DNA of 64,000 nucleotides from Trichobilharzia regenti (GCA_944472135.2 OX235263.1:8415517-8479516); one strand, 5' to 3'. Positions 9,686-21,474 are shown, numbered from the stretch's first letter. Notes: generated by a model from the sequence alone, not told the origin. Made by a program: numbers and translations.

Positions 9686-12011
9686 TTAGTTCCTAGAGGA
9701 ACATAGGGCTTCAGCTGCGCACCTCCATTGCCTTCGGTTTTCTGACAACTTTTTCACCCTGCTCCAGGTCTGTCCACATGCTTTCATCTGTTCCTCGCAT
9801 GACCTCCTCCAAGCCAACCTTGCATTGACAACCAACTCGCCGCCTCCCTTTCGGGTTCCACTCGAGGGCTTGTCTAGTGATATCACTTGATGGTTTCCTC
9901 AGTGTATGGCCAATCCATCTCCATTTCTTTCTGCCTATTTGTTTCACAATAGGTTCCTGATTGGTTCGCTCATTGTCAGAGATCCCTGTTGCTGATCTTT
10001 TCTGGCCATCTGATCTTGAGTATTGAGCGGAAACAGCTGTTAATGAAGGTCTGAAGTTTGTTTGAGATGCTCTTTATGACTCGCCAAGTCTCTGATCCGT
10101 ATAGTAGCACTGACTTCACATTGGAGTTGAAAATCCGGATCTTATTTTTGATGCTGAGTAGTGTTGTTGACCTCCTGCACACAGACTTGAGAGTAATGAA
10201 AGCTTGTCTTGCTTTTCCGATTCTGGCTTTGATATCCTCGTCAGTTCCGTCCGCCTGTAGTTGAGACGATGCTTCCCAGGTAGGTGAAGGAGGTTGTTTC
10301 TTTCAGGTTCTTCCCATTTATGCTTATTGTGGTCTGTTGCTGCTGTTGATGTTGGCTAGGAATCTTCATCACCTCTGTTTTCTCTATGTTCACGTGAAGT
10401 CCTATCTTTGATGCTTCTTCTATCGCCAACTTGTTACTTTTCACTTGCATATCTTCCAGTTTATGGGAAATCAGACATATATCATCGGCGAAATCCAGAT
10501 CCTCCAAGTCTTTTGTGTCAGTCCATTTTATGCCTGTTCCCTCGTTGGTTGCCGTTGTCTGTCGCATTATCCAATCAATTGCAATCAGGAAGATCATTGG
10601 TGATAGTAGACAGCCTTGCCTCACTCCCGTCCTCACTTCGAAGGATTCCGTAAGTTTCCCGTTGTGGATTACTTGGCATGCAGCATTGTCGTATAACTGT
10701 TGGATGAGGTGTATAATTGTCGATGGGACCCCGTAGTAGCGAAGTAGTTGCCAAATGACCTCTCGATCGACGCTGTCGAAGGCCTTTTCAAAGTCGATGA
10801 AGTTGAGTGTGGTAGAGAGGTGACTGCCATTCCAAGCTTTGTTCAATGATGATCCGTAGAGTGGCGATTTGATCAATACATGATTTGTTTCTCCTGAATC
10901 CAGCCTGTTCCGGAGGAAGTTTTTCATCTAGGGCTTGTTTGATTCTCTCCAGGATGATGCGACTTAGTATCTTGCTTGGAATGGACAGAAGCATAATTCC
11001 ACGCCAGTTTTTACATTGACTTAAGTCTCCTTTCTTTGGAAGTTTGAATAAGTAACTGTTCTTCCAATCCTCGGGTACTTTGCCCTCTTTCCACACCTTC
11101 TCCAGCAGTGGCGTCATCAAGTCCTTTGTTGTCTCTGGGTCTATTTTCAAAGCTTCTGCTGGGATTCCATCTGGTCCTGCTGCTTTTCCAGCTTTAAGCA
11201 TCTTGATTGCATTCAGGACTTCTGATTTCGTCGGGGGGTCAGTGTTCACTGGTAGTTCTGCTTCCGTTGTTGGTATTGTTGGGCGCGTTGTAGGTGGCGG
11301 ACGATTTAGAAGTCTTTTGAAGTGTTCAACCCAGTGCTTTCTCTGTTCCACCTCTTTGGTGATTGACTTTCCATTGTCGTCCTTTATTGGCTTAATCTGT
11401 GTCGAACGTTTGCCCGAAAGGTTCCTAGTTGTTTGGTAGAGTGTGGCGAGGTCTCCTTTGCCTGCAGCTTGTTCTGCTTCACCTCCCATGGCTTCATAAT
11501 ATTTTCTTTTGTCATCCCTGGCACTCTTCTTCACTCTTTTGTTCAGTGTATTGTAGCTTGCATTCAGCTCCTGTTTTTGTTGCTCGTCCGTGCACTGGAT
11601 AATCTTTTGCTTCACTGTCCTTCTCTCTTCTATTAGTTTCCAAGTGTCCGTAGTGAGCCACTGTTTGTCCTGTCTCTTTTTTCTGCCTAGAATTTCTACG
11701 CAGGTTTGACTCCACACCGTTTTCAAGTTGTTCCAGTGCTTTTCGACGCTGACCTTTTCGCTGGTGTTGATTTGTATCCCGGCTTTGTCCTTTATGCTTG
11801 CAATGAAGATGTCCTTTGTAGCCTGGTCCTTCAGCTTTTGAGTGTTGAACTTGGATTTTGGTGTATCTGCAGCTCCTGATTCCCTGAAAGCTTTTAATTT
11901 GATTTGGAATGTCCCTTGAACGAGATAGTGGTCTGAGCCAACGTCTGCTCCTTGACCTTGGCGGCCTGTTCGAATTTTTGGGCCTGCTACCAAAATATCT
12001 ACATTTTGCAT
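9686..12011 (-). pseudogene. RTE reverse transcriptase part
   Basis: Three minus-strand frames make up the RT. 10,788-12,011 gives the end of the endonuclease (GADVGSDHYLVQ), the linker and RT fingers ([43 protein letters not shown]). 10,241-10,927 gives motif A FIDFEKAFDSVD, motif B GVRQGCLLSPMIF and motif C DFADDICLISH. 9,686-10,182 gives the C-terminal tail ([30 protein letters not shown], an ending CSSRN). The catalytic Asp residues are present, but at least two frameshifts break the frame (near 10,850 and 10,240), so this copy is not active. Confidence 0.85.
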
Positions 12012-12051
12012 CCAGTTTACTGTTTACCAGCATACATTTATCACTTAAATA

Positions 12052-12911
12052 TGAATTCTAACAGAATCATTTACTCTCGTAACTTTATTAATGATTTACG
12101 ACCAAATGACTTTCATATTCCAAAGAAACCAAGAAGGAAACATCGTAGTGGTTGGCAGAGAGCTCTCAAACGTACACCAATACACTTAACTACGGTCCCC
12201 GTCATAATGAACTCAAACTGTCGCTCTCTGCCAAATAAGATAATGTACCTACAATCCCTGATGTCAACTGATACGTATCATAACACCGCCATAATCGCAT
12301 TACAAGAAACGTGGTTGCATGAACTGTATGATGACAACCTTATCTCACTAAAGGACTTTATTTTATTTCGTCAAGACCGTCAATGTTGTAATAAGAAAAA
12401 TGGTGGTGGCGTTGCAACTTTTATTCACTCCAAATGGTCTGTCTCAAATAACGTCTGCTTCACCTTCTCAAATGACTTCATTGACTGTATTACTGTCAAA
12501 TGTCGCCCCAAACATCTCCCCAAATATAAACAATTCTATATTACAAACATGTACATTTCTCCTAGTTGCTCTCCATCTGATCTATCTAATTTTGCTGATG
12601 AATTCACCATGTTTGCTGCTGCCAACTTCGACAACTCTCTATCCGTTATTACTGGAGACTTCAACACATCGGATTGCTCCTTTCTTGAAGCTCTTGGTCA
12701 CACAAACATAGTCAAATTTCCCACTCGACTTGACAAAACACTCGACTCGTTTTTACTAATGACGAAGGAGTATATGAAACACGTAGACGTTCACCGATAC
12801 ATAACTCCGATCACTGCATTGTCCGCGTTTTGCCAAAAATATACAGCAAAACACATATTAAAATCTTCTCACACCTGTCTACGAAGCACAAGAAAGATGC
12901 TACACATCTGA
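12052..12911 (+). pseudogene. CR1 endonuclease frame
   Basis: An APE-type endonuclease: NSNCRSLPNK (N-terminal strand), IIALQETWLHE (catalytic Glu), GGGVATFIHS, ITGDFNTSDC (active-site GDFN), and DKTLDSFLLMT. A frameshift near 12,765 moves the final SDHCIVRVLP motif to another frame, so the annotated frame runs into unrelated residues and stops at 12,911. It starts at the first Met after the 5' end. ORF1 is absent. Confidence 0.8.
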
Positions 12912-12933
12912 CAACTTACTCAATCTAAGATGC

Positions 12934-13344
12934 ATGTTAAAAGATACCAACTGGGATCTATTCTATGAAAGTACATTAGATGACTCAATCACCAATATAA
13001 TGGATTATCTTAAGTTCTGCCTCGACATATGCTGTCCCAAACAAACACTGTTCAAACGCCTCGACCGCTTCTCGTCTCCCCGTCTCAAACAACTTCGCAG
13101 GCAAAAAGAAATGTTATATAAATGCAAAGACAAGTTAGGACTTAAAAAGATTAATGCTCAAATCAAATCTGAAATCAAAAATCTTAATGCTATCTATAAC
13201 CAAACACTTTTATCATGCAAATCTCCTAACAGCATGTGGAAACTTTTCAATGAAATTACTGGCAAAAGTAAGCGATGTAATGTTTTTCCCTCTTGTGATG
13301 TTAATGCTCTTAATCTGTCTTTTTACGCTCTCCTTCTACTATAA
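12934..13344 (+). pseudogene. CR1 linker between endonuclease and RT
   Basis: A 136-codon frame with DTNWDLFYES, SPRLKQLRRQKEMLYKC and NSMWKLFNEITGKSKR. These are the usual features of the CR1 linker. It ends in a stop or frameshift 30-90 bp before the RT frame, so the pieces once formed a single ORF. Confidence 0.7.
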
Positions 13345-13369
13345 CCACTTCTAACGTTACCAATCTTGT

Positions 13370-14848
13370 AGCTGATAACTTCCAGGACTTCAATACTCTC
13401 GATGTTTTGAAATGTCTTAAAACTCTTAAGCCCTCACATAGTCTTGGCCCTGATAGCATACCTGCATATGTTCTAAAACAATGTGCAGATGCTTTATGTT
13501 TCCTCTAACTAATATCCTAAATGCTTCTTTCTCCGAAAACGTTGTACCTGTTCCATGGAAAGACATTAAAATAGTCCCTGTCCCTAAACCTGGAAATAGC
13601 AAGAACGTAAAGTTCAGACCCATCGCCATCACTTCCCCGTTTCTAAAGCTCATGGAAAAACTAGTACTTCTTAAACTCGAACCCTCCCTTAAAAGCTTCG
13701 AAGACCCCAAACAATTTGCCTACAGACAGGGTAGGAGTACTTTAGACGCTGCAGCCGTCTTACACAACAGTATTATCTCATCATTAGACAAAGGTGCCAA
13801 ATATGTCCGCTGCACGTTTCTTGACTTTACTTCTGCTTTCGACTCTGTACCTAGAAGTCTCTTGCTAAATAAGCTCTCCATGACACAAACCGAGTCCTGG
13901 GTCACTAACTGGTTGCATTCCTACTTTTCAAACAGAATGCAGTACACCGTATACAAAGGCCAATCCTCCTCTGCTGTGCTCACAGAAGCTGGTGTCCCCC
14001 AAGGTGCTGTACTCTCCCCACTTCTCTTTTCTTTCTTCCTACATGACCTACCGTCTTCAAATGACATTAACTTTGTCAAATATGCTGATGACCTAACTGT
14101 ATCTTTACCTGTCAAATGTCAAAGTGACTGCTCTAAACTAAATGGCTTCTTATCGGAAATTAGCCAATGGTCCAAGGAAAACGGTCTAACCTTAAACCCC
14201 TCCAAATGCCAAACAGTTAATTTCACCCTTAGGCATAAATCTGACCTAAACAAACTGGTTAGCACTCACGAGGTGTGCAACATAGATGGCAGTGAAATAG
14301 AAACCAAGTCGGAAATTAAATACCTAGGCGTCACTCTATCTTCTGATCTTTCCTGGTCGTCTCATATCTTGACGATTTCCAAGAAAATATACCGTCTTAC
14401 CTTCTACATCAAGAAGTTAAGACATTCTGGTGTAACCCAACCCTTACTCCTACAATTTGTTAACTCCCGTATTCTGCCTATTATTCTCTATTGCTCCCCC
14501 TTAGTCTTTCCTGGGCTATTGAAGAAAGACTATACCTTATTACGTAGGATGTTAAAGGTTGTCAGCAGGGTAAGCAGTTTGCCACTTAGCCAGCTTGTTA
14601 ATATTCTGGTGGACAGGCACATGGACTCATGTGAAAAATGGGCGAAATCCATTTTATCTGACTCACAACACCCTCTACATTCACAACTCTCCCCATGTAT
14701 CTCTTCAGGGAAAACAAGAAGCCTATATAGGAAACTATATGCCCGCACTAGTAAGTACAAAAACTCATCCATACCCTACCTAGCCCGTGTTCTGTGCGAT
14801 AAAGAATGCATCAGGCATGAAACCTTTAACTTATTAAATAGTCAGTAG
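13370..14848 (+). pseudogene. CR1 reverse transcriptase
   Basis: The largest frame (13,481-14,848, 455 codons) holds an intact-looking RT core: PVPKPGNSKNVKFRPIAI, FAYRQGRSTLDA, motif A TFLDFTSAFDSVP, motif B GVPQGAVLSPLLFS, motif C VKYADDLTVS, then the thumb and a C-terminal QLVNILVDRHMDSCEKW. The region just upstream (13,370-13,480) reads DNFQDFNTLDVLKCLKTLKP and SLGPDSIPAYVLK in another frame, so a frameshift near 13,480 separates the fingers from the palm. The catalytic residues are conserved. As it stands the copy is broken by three frameshifts. Confidence 0.85.
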
Positions 14849-15261
14849 AACCAATGGATCTCGTCTTTCCAACTCACATCATTTATAGGTACAACGTTTT
14901 CTCGCTCTTCATTCTGTATTTATTTTTGTTATGTGCTGTTTTGTTTCTCTCTTCCTTGCAAACTCTACTTAAAACATTCTTGTTCGTTCTTTCACACTCT
15001 GTATATCTCGACCATTTTGCTATCGCTTACGCCAGTAAATATGCTAGTAGTATCTACTTTTCTAACACCTTCAAACACTTTAATTTTGGCTTTGCTACCG
15101 ACATACTAATATGTTGTTGAGATAACTTTAATCTATGTAGAACTTTATTTATTGTTAATGTAAAAACTGGATGCAATATTGTAGTAAAATGCTGAGAATT
15201 CCATTCTGTATCACAAGTACTGATTTGGAATAAAGCTTATGTTATGTTATGTTATGTTGTG
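14849..15261 (+). other. CR1 3' UTR and TTATG tail
   Basis: Non-coding, T-rich, ending in GGAATAAAGC and a short run of TTATG repeats. The same 3' UTR is seen in inverted orientation at 3,900-4,260. Confidence 0.7.
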
Positions 15262-15267
15262 TCCAGT

Positions 15268-15751
15268 AGGCTGCACCTCCACTTCCTTGAGATTGAGATG
15301 AAGTCGATTTGGTTTTTGGTTTGCCCGTCTGGTGACACCCATGTAGCCTTGTGGTTATCTTTGTGCTTGTATACACTGCCACCAATCACTAGTTCGTTGA
15401 AGGCGCAGAAATCGGCGAAGAGTTCTCCATTTTCATTCATTTCTCCTAGAGCTTCTCTACCCATGATGAGTTCCCTTCCCGTATTGTCTGGTCCCAGTTT
15501 GGCGTTCATGTCTCCCATTAGTATTTTCATGTCGCCAGCTGGAGTATTGTCCATTGTTGCCTGTAGTTGCCTGTAGAATTCTGCTTTCTTCTCGAGGTCT
15601 GCGTTGTTTGTGGGTGCATAACATTGTATGATTGACACTTTCCTTCCTTTGGAGTTGAATCTGGCGGTCATTATCCTGGACGACATCGCCTCCCATTGCA
15701 TCAGGGCTTTCGTTGCCGTTGGTGACATCATGATAGCCACGCCCTCGGTGT
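15268..15751 (-). pseudogene. RTE endonuclease part, 5'-truncated
   Basis: Minus strand: an APE-type endonuclease with EGVAIMMSPTATKALMQWE, IIQCYAPTNNADLEKK-like, LMGDMNAKLGPDN (the GDMN active-site motif) and NQIDFISISRKWR. It lacks the first strands with the catalytic Glu because the copy starts at MHTEGVAI. It belongs to the same element as 9,660-12,016, and the CR1 insertion point falls between LLD and the SDH motif. Confidence 0.8.
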
Positions 15752-15787
15752 GCATCTTTAAATGACTAATTATTTTTAAGTAATTAC

Positions 15788-15837
15788 CGAGTATTTTCTT
15801 ATTTGTGGATTCACTGGCATCTTCGTTAGTTGGCAAT
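15788..15837 (-). CDS. Host gene exon upstream of DUF4806-like domain
   Basis: A 50-nt minus-strand exon with acceptor GTGCATTAG and donor GTAATT. It reads LPTNEDASESTNKKIL plus the first base of a codon completed by the exon at 9467-9543 (giving Glu before FPID). It is rich in Glu, Asp, Ser and Asn, so probably a linker. Earlier exons would lie at higher coordinates, where I see only RTE debris and the start of the palindrome. Confidence 0.5.
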
Positions 15838-15924
15838 CTAATGCACGAATAAAAATTGTAATAATTATTCCTACCGGTCAGACACAGTTGCCTTTTTTGC
15901 AAAACTTAAGTTTGCGGTAGCCTA

Positions 15925-16690
15925 TTGGAAACGCTTTTTATGACATACGCACCAAGTTTCTGACCGCATATAAAAGAACTGATTGACTTAACATTTGTAT
16001 TGAAAATCCGAAGTTTGTTCTTTCAGACTGACGAAGACGTATCTTGACTTTCCGATTCTGGCTTTTTGACATCTTCATCCATTCGGCTGGCTTGTAGTTG
16101 GAACGATGCTGGCTTCTTAGATAAGTAAAGGAAGTGACCTGTGTCAAATTTTCTCTGTTGATGGTGATTAGTGCTGGTTGTTGTTGTTGTTGTTTGGTTA
16201 CATTCATCACCTCCGTCTTTTCTGTGTACACTTGAAGTCCTGTCTTCTCTAACCTTCTTCTTTTGCCTTGGTTTTTCCCCCTAATTCTTCGAGTTTGCGT
16301 CATATTAGACATATATCATCTGCGAAATCTAGATCTTATGCGTGGAATCTTCTTATCGGTCAGTGCAGCGTATTCCTGTCTTCTCTCTCTCCGCATGTAT
16401 GGTATTCCACATAATCCAATCCCACACAATTAGGAATATCATTAGTGATAGTAAACAGTCTTGTCTTACGCTTGCGTTCAATTCGTAGGCCTCAATGAAT
16501 TTTCCGTTGTGGATCACCTGACGGGTGGCATTTTCATATAGCCGGCTGTTGAATGAGGGTGATAAAGATTCCGGGTACTGCACACCATAGTGTTGATGTA
16601 GTTTCCGAATTACTTACTTTTCAGTCGACGCTGTCGAAGACCTTTACGAAGTCGATAAAATTGGGGCAGAAGAATCAATAAGTGATGAGT
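15925..16690 (-). pseudogene. Second RTE LINE remnant, diverged
   Basis: Minus strand, broken frames: VIHNGKFIEAYELNASVRQD with CLLSLMIFLI (motif B), then EKTEVMNVTKQQQQQ, LTQVTSFTYL and NFGFSIQMLSQSVLLY. The order is that of the RTE at 10.2-10.9 kb, but identity is much lower and motif C is damaged. It probably lay in the same intron or upstream of the host gene. Confidence 0.65.
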
Positions 16691-16834
16691 TGATTTCAGC
16701 GCTGTAATCTTGTTCCTTGTGGAAATATTGTGTAGAAATTGAATAAATCATTCCCTGAAAAAAATTTATTCAAACCCTTATTATATATACTTTCATGTAA
16801 ATATTCGAAATTCTGAAAATAATCACCTACGCAC
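16691..16834. other. Short stretch without recognised content
   Basis: AT-rich, no frame. The left palindrome arm begins right after it. Confidence 0.4.
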
Positions 16835-17160
16835 CACTTACTTACTCATTTGAACATGCACGCACATAAAATTTCTGGATCACATGACTTTAAAGAAAAT
16901 GTGCTAATCAATATTCTTTGCATATCTTATTATTTAATAGATAAATTTAGGGTTTTGTTGTATGTATATATAAGTAGATTTGTCAATATCTAGTTTATAG
17001 CTGAAGGTCATATAAACTAAAAAACTAGATAAAATTAGTTGTGAGAGATAGAGAGGTAGAGAGAAATAGAGAAAAGTGTAACTGATTGCATAATTACAAG
17101 AAAAAAAGTAATACATCATTATTCACCAATACATCTCAGTTGTACTGTGTTCTCAACGCT
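16835..17160. other. Outer end of left arm, AT-rich
   Basis: Contains no recognised protein. A 61-codon minus-strand frame (16,934-17,119) is mirrored at 53,371-53,556. It has low-complexity, hydrophobic composition and is not supported as a gene. Confidence 0.5.
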
Positions 17161-17169
17161 TCCTTGTAA

Positions 17170-17872
17170 AACCATGCTGTTGGAATCTGTTTTCGAATCC
17201 GTGTGGAAAGCCTTCTGTGGCTACGACCAATGTAGGTTGCTCGACAAAATAAGCAGGCGAACTGATAGATGTACATGAAGGCGATCAGATGGGAGACCTT
17301 GTTGCTGGTGAACCTTATGTAGCAGGATAGATATCTAGCTCCACATAAGCAGGTGACTTGGTAGACTCACTAGAACCGCCCATACTCTCTCTTTGCTCCC
17401 AAAAGAGAACTCATCTACTTGAATCTAAAATTCGATGGAGATTCATCAGTGTGTTCCAGTTACTAAAGAAAACCTTCTCCGCTACCAAAATTCGACTGAC
17501 ACACTCTCTCTGTCTTTGAAACCAATGATTCTCATGAACGTGAAGGATAAGCTACCAATGCTCACTACTGGCCTCATCATCAATGTACATTCATCAATTC
17601 ACCTGCTCGTTTGTTTGGCTCTATGTATGTCAGCTGTACCCAGGGTTTGCTGTCCGAATGTATCAAAAAACAAGTATCCTCACAGTTTTACAAAGGAGAA
17701 AAGAGATCTCCCAACCCACCACAGTTATATCCTGAAACACCTGATGGAATTTCAATACCAAGCTAACCCAGAAACCAACTTCAGGGTCGCCAACAGAATA
17801 TGTGGGAATCTTATCGGAAGAGTACGAGTCAAACTTCTTCAAACCTCAGCAGCAATGGCTACTCACGTGTGA
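17170..17872 (+). pseudogene. PLE GIY-YIG remnant upstream of a second PLE
   Basis: Plus strand, several frames. 17,435-17,872 reads MNVKDKLPMLTTG, a damaged version of the MNVKDKLPLLASSMCIYQF block. Then come HSYILKHLMEFQYQANPETN and RVRVKLLQTSAAMATHV, the usual end of the nuclease domain. The segment 17,160-17,340 carries inverted or scrambled pieces of the same domain. It lies directly before a larger PLE (17,905 on), which fits the partial tandem arrangement of Penelope elements. Mirror: 52,622-53,300. Confidence 0.65.
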
Positions 17873-17904
17873 AATCATGTACTTCCAGTTCAACGGCCAA
17901 TTAT

Positions 17905-19608
17905 ATGAACAAGTCAGAGGAATCTAAATCCACCAAACCGGCCAACGAGAAAAACATGACGGAGCAGATTGAACAAAAACTAACAGACATCCTCCGTAAA
18001 CTAAAGAACGAATCATTCATTACCAACGAAACGTTTGAATCCCTGAGACCATCTGGTTCAAATATACCAAGACTCTACGGACTTCCTAAAGTACACAAGA
18101 TGGGCACTCCACTTCGACCGATCCTCGACATGACTAATTCACCTTACCACCGCACTACCCAATGGCTAGCAGACTTACTTGAATCAATCAGAAAACGAGT
18201 CTCCCGTCACTCAGTGCGAGATTCATTTGAATTCGTCAACTGCGTCGAAAACGTCAGTGTTTCTAATCAAACGATGATCTCACTAGATGCTGTCTCATTG
18301 TTTACAAATGTCCCACTAACTGAAACAATTTGTCACATATGCGAGCTCATCCACTCAGAAGGAGCAAACATCGGCATACCCACCGACTACCTAAAAGAAC
18401 TTCTGCTGAAATGCACCCTAAACGTCCAGTTCTCCTTTAACAATGAAATATATCGTCAAAAGGATGGTATAGCTATGGGCTCACCACTAGGCCCTCTGCT
18501 TGCGGATTTCTTCATGTCGAAACTCGAAAACACTTGCCTAAAGAATATGATTGACAACTTTGAACTCTACAAGAGATACGTCGACGACACCTTCACCATC
18601 TGCAACAACGAAGAGAATTTAGAAGATATCCTGAAGTTCTTCAACAACTGCCACCCTGCGATTCAGTTCACACTAGAGAAAGAGTCTAATTCAAAAATAT
18701 CTTTTCTTGACGTTCAACTAACGAGACGCCAACAAGACGGTACATTAAAAAGATCCATCTACAGAAAGCCAACGTGGAACGGACAGCTCACTAACTTCCA
18801 CAGTTGGGTGCCTCTTTATACTAAACGAAACTTAATCCGTTCAATAAGCCACAGAATACATAGAATTTGCAGCCTGGATGCCATAGAAGACGAAATGAAC
18901 ACTCTTAAGAAAATCCTCCTTGAAAATGGCTATCCAGAAAGATTTATCACAAAATCACTGAAACCCAGACCAGAGAAGCCGCCAACACCCAGTTCTCAAA
19001 AAAGACTCCTCTACATGAACCTACAGTTCAATGGAGACCAATCTACAGAAATACTGAGAAATCGGCTCTCCCGCTCATTGAAGGAAACCTTCCTTGCAGC
19101 TGAGTTACGACTGACGTTCTCCACGAGACCAATGATTCGTATGAACGTGAAGGATAAGCTACCGCTGTTGGCCTCATCTATGTGCATCTACCAATTCACC
19201 TGCTCGTGTAGAGACAGGTATATCGGCCGTACTCAGCATTCGCTATCCAAACGCGTCAACGAACATTTACCTTCATGGTTTTATAAAGGAGAAAACCGAT
19301 GCCCTCGCAGCTCGATCCTTGAACATTTGATAGACTCTGGACACCAAGTCAAACCAGAAACAAACTTCAAAGTTATCTACAGAATACAAGGCAACCTTGC
19401 TAAAAGTGTACGGATCAAACTTCTCCACATCACAGAAGCAATGGCAATTCATCTGCTAAATCCTGAACTCTGCATACAAAAGAAATTCGTTCATTCATTA
19501 AATCTACAATGGACGTATTCTTTCTTAATTTCAGTCTTACTAATTGTATTATTTTGTCTTTTTCATTTTATTTTATCATTTTATTATTTCACATCTTCAT
19601 TTATATAA
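17905..19608 (+). pseudogene. PLE RT-GIY-YIG, left-arm copy
   Basis: A 602-codon frame (from 17,800; PLE homology from about 17,940). It lacks the usual N-terminal third. Present are PRLYGLPKVHKMGTPLRP, motif A SLDAVSLFTNVP, motif B DGIAMGSPLGPLLAD, motif C KRYVDDTFTI, the thumb FLDVQLTRRQQDG and YRKPTWN, and the GIY-YIG core. The core reads CSCRDRYIGRTQHSL, whereas the right-arm mirror has CSCGARYIGRTQRSL, so a conserved Gly is lost here. The stop after NLQWT is also lost (TAA to TAT), which adds a hydrophobic tail. The RT core is intact, the nuclease is probably impaired and the ORF is 5'-truncated. Confidence 0.85.
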
Positions 19609-19712
19609 TTCTCTACCCCACCTTTTTCTAATTTCTACCCTCTTTAACAATGTTGCTAACTTGACCCACGTCCAATTTCTAGTCAACTATGTTACGTCAT
19701 CCGATTAACTTA

Positions 19713-21138
19713 TTATTATTATTGTATCCTTTAGTTCCTAGAGGAACATAGGCCTTCAGCTGCGCACCTCCATTGACTTCGGTTTTCTGACAACTTTTTC
19801 AACCTGCTCCAGGTCTGCCCACATGCTTTCATCTCCTCCCCGCATGACCTCCTCCAAGCCAACCTTGCATTGACAACCAACTCGCCGCCTCCCTTTCGGG
19901 TTCCACTCGAGGGCTTGTCTAGTGATGTCACTTGATGGTTTCCTCAGCGTATGGCCAATCCATCTCCATTTCTTTCTGCCTATTTGTTTCACAATCGGTT
20001 CCTGATTGGTTCGCTCATTGTCAGAGATCCCTGTTGCTGATCTTTTCTGGCCATCTGATCTTGAGTATTGAGCGGAGACAGTTGTTAATGAAGGTTTGAA
20101 GTTTGTTTGAGATGCTCTTTATGACTCGCCAAGTCTCTGATCCGTATAGTAGCACTGACTTCACATTGGAGTTGAAAATCCGGATCTTATTTTTGATGCT
20201 GAGTAGTGTTGTTGACCTCCTGCACACAGACTTGAGAGTAATGAAAGCTTGTCTTGCTTTTCCGATTCTGGCTTTGATATCCTCGTCAGTTCCGTCCGCC
20301 TGTAGTTGAGACGATGCTTCCCAGGTAGGTGAAGGAGGTTGTTTCTTTCAGGTTCTTCCCATTTATGCTTATTGTGGTCTGTTGCTGCTGTTGATGTTGG
20401 CTAGGAATCTTCATCACCTCTGTTTTCTCTATGTTCACGTGAAGTCCTATCTTTGATGCTTCTTCTATCGCCAACTTGTTACTTTTCACTTGCATATCTT
20501 CCAGTTTATGGGAAATCAGACATATATCATCGGCGAAATCCAGATCCTCCAAGTCTTTTGTGTCAGTCCATTTTATGCCTGTTCCCTCGTTGGTTGCCGT
20601 TGTCTGTCGCATTATCCAATCAATTGCAATCAGGAAGATCATTGGTGATAGTAGACAGCCTTGCCTCACTCCCGTCCTCACTTCGAAGGATTCCGTAAGT
20701 TTCCCGTTGTGGATTACTTGGCATGCAGCATTGTCGTATAACTGTTGGATGAGATGTATAACTGTCGATGGGACCCCGTAGTAGCCAAGTAGTTTCCAAA
20801 TGACCTCTCGATCGACGCTGTCGAAGGCCTTTTCAAAGTCGATGAAGTTGAGTGTGGTAGAGAGGTGACTGCCATTCCAAGCTTTGTTCAATGATGATCC
20901 GTAGAGTGGCGATTTGATCAATACATGATTTGTTTCTCCTGAATCCAGCCTGTTCCGGAGGAAGTTTTTCATCTAGGGCTTGTTTGATTCTCTCCAGGAT
21001 GATGCGACTTAGTATCTTGCTTGGAATGGACAGAAGCATAATTCCACGCCAGTTTTTACATTGACTTAAGTCTCCTTTCTTTGGAAGTTTGAATAAGTAA
21101 CTGTTCTTCCAATCCTCGGGTACTTTGCCCTCTTTCCA
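19713..21138 (-). mobile_element. RTE LINE insertion, left arm only
   Basis: A 1,426-bp 5'-truncated RTE on the minus strand, with its AAT-rich 3' tail at the left end. It is flanked by ATTAACTTA at 19,704-19,712 and 21,139-21,147. The right arm has the empty site (about 50,780-50,800) with a single copy. Frames match 9,686-11,090 almost residue for residue: motif A FIDFEKAFDSVD, motif B GVRQGCLLSPMIF, motif C DFADDICL (20,286-20,972) and the tail (19,731-20,227). The insertion is younger than the arm duplication. Confidence 0.9.
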
Positions 21139-21147
21139 ATTAACTTA

Positions 21148-21470
21148 CTTATTTTCAACTGTATTATTTTTTAACCCCACCCTTATTTAATTTTAACCAC
21201 CACTCATTAACACTGTTGCCAACCTGACCTACTCTGAATTCTACTCAACTGTATTACGTCATCCAGTTCACTTAATCAATTCTATTTTATTTTCTATCTT
21301 AACGCTTGTCTCCAAGCCAAATAATACTTACATTACATAATTATCTAAACTTTATAAATCTAATGTACACACACACAAACAAATTTGTATATATACGCGA
21401 TTGTACAGCTCAGTGAATGAATTCGCCGAAAAGAGTCTCTTCGCTGAACGCCTTCTTTTCTTTTATAGAA
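21148..21470. other. AT-rich PLE flank
   Basis: Non-coding. It ends with the block CGATTGTACAGCTCAGTGAA and GTCTCTTCGCTGAACG, which recurs at most PLE boundaries in this window (28.7, 31.1, 41.1, 42.4, 50.5 and 61.7 kb). It is probably a PLE terminal sequence. Confidence 0.5.
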
Positions 21471-21474
21471 AATA

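Larger units (their letters stand above)
12017..15261 (+). mobile_element. CR1-type LINE, nearly full second ORF
   Basis: A plus-strand non-LTR element of 3.2 kb that interrupts the RTE. It contains an APE endonuclease, a linker, an RT and a 3' UTR ending in (TTATG)4 at 15,237-15,258. TCCAGT at both 12,011-12,016 and 15,262-15,267 may be a short target duplication. The family resembles the schistosome SR1/pido/Perere group, but I cannot fix the name. It is younger than the RTE it sits in. Confidence 0.8.
9660..15751 (-). mobile_element. RTE-clade LINE (SR2-like), split by a CR1
   Basis: A minus-strand RTE LINE with its 3' end at the left (AAT-rich tail at 9660-9690) and its 5' end truncated in the endonuclease domain at 15,751. 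It is flanked by the 9-bp duplication GCATCTTTA. A CR1 LINE sits inside it at 12,017-15,261. A nearly identical 3' part occurs at 19,713-21,138. Confidence 0.85.
9544..15787 (-). other. Intron carrying nested LINE insertions
   Basis: Donor GTAATT at 15,787 and acceptor CACTAG at 9544. Without the inserted RTE (9660-15,751, TSD GCATCTTTA at 9651-9659 and 15,752-15,760) the intron would be only about 140 nt. Confidence 0.55.

Noticed and set aside
10408..10736. Plus-strand open frames over the RTE RT (also 11,080-11,636 and 20,453-20,781)
   Set aside because: They are shadows on the opposite strand of a clear RT with motifs A-C.
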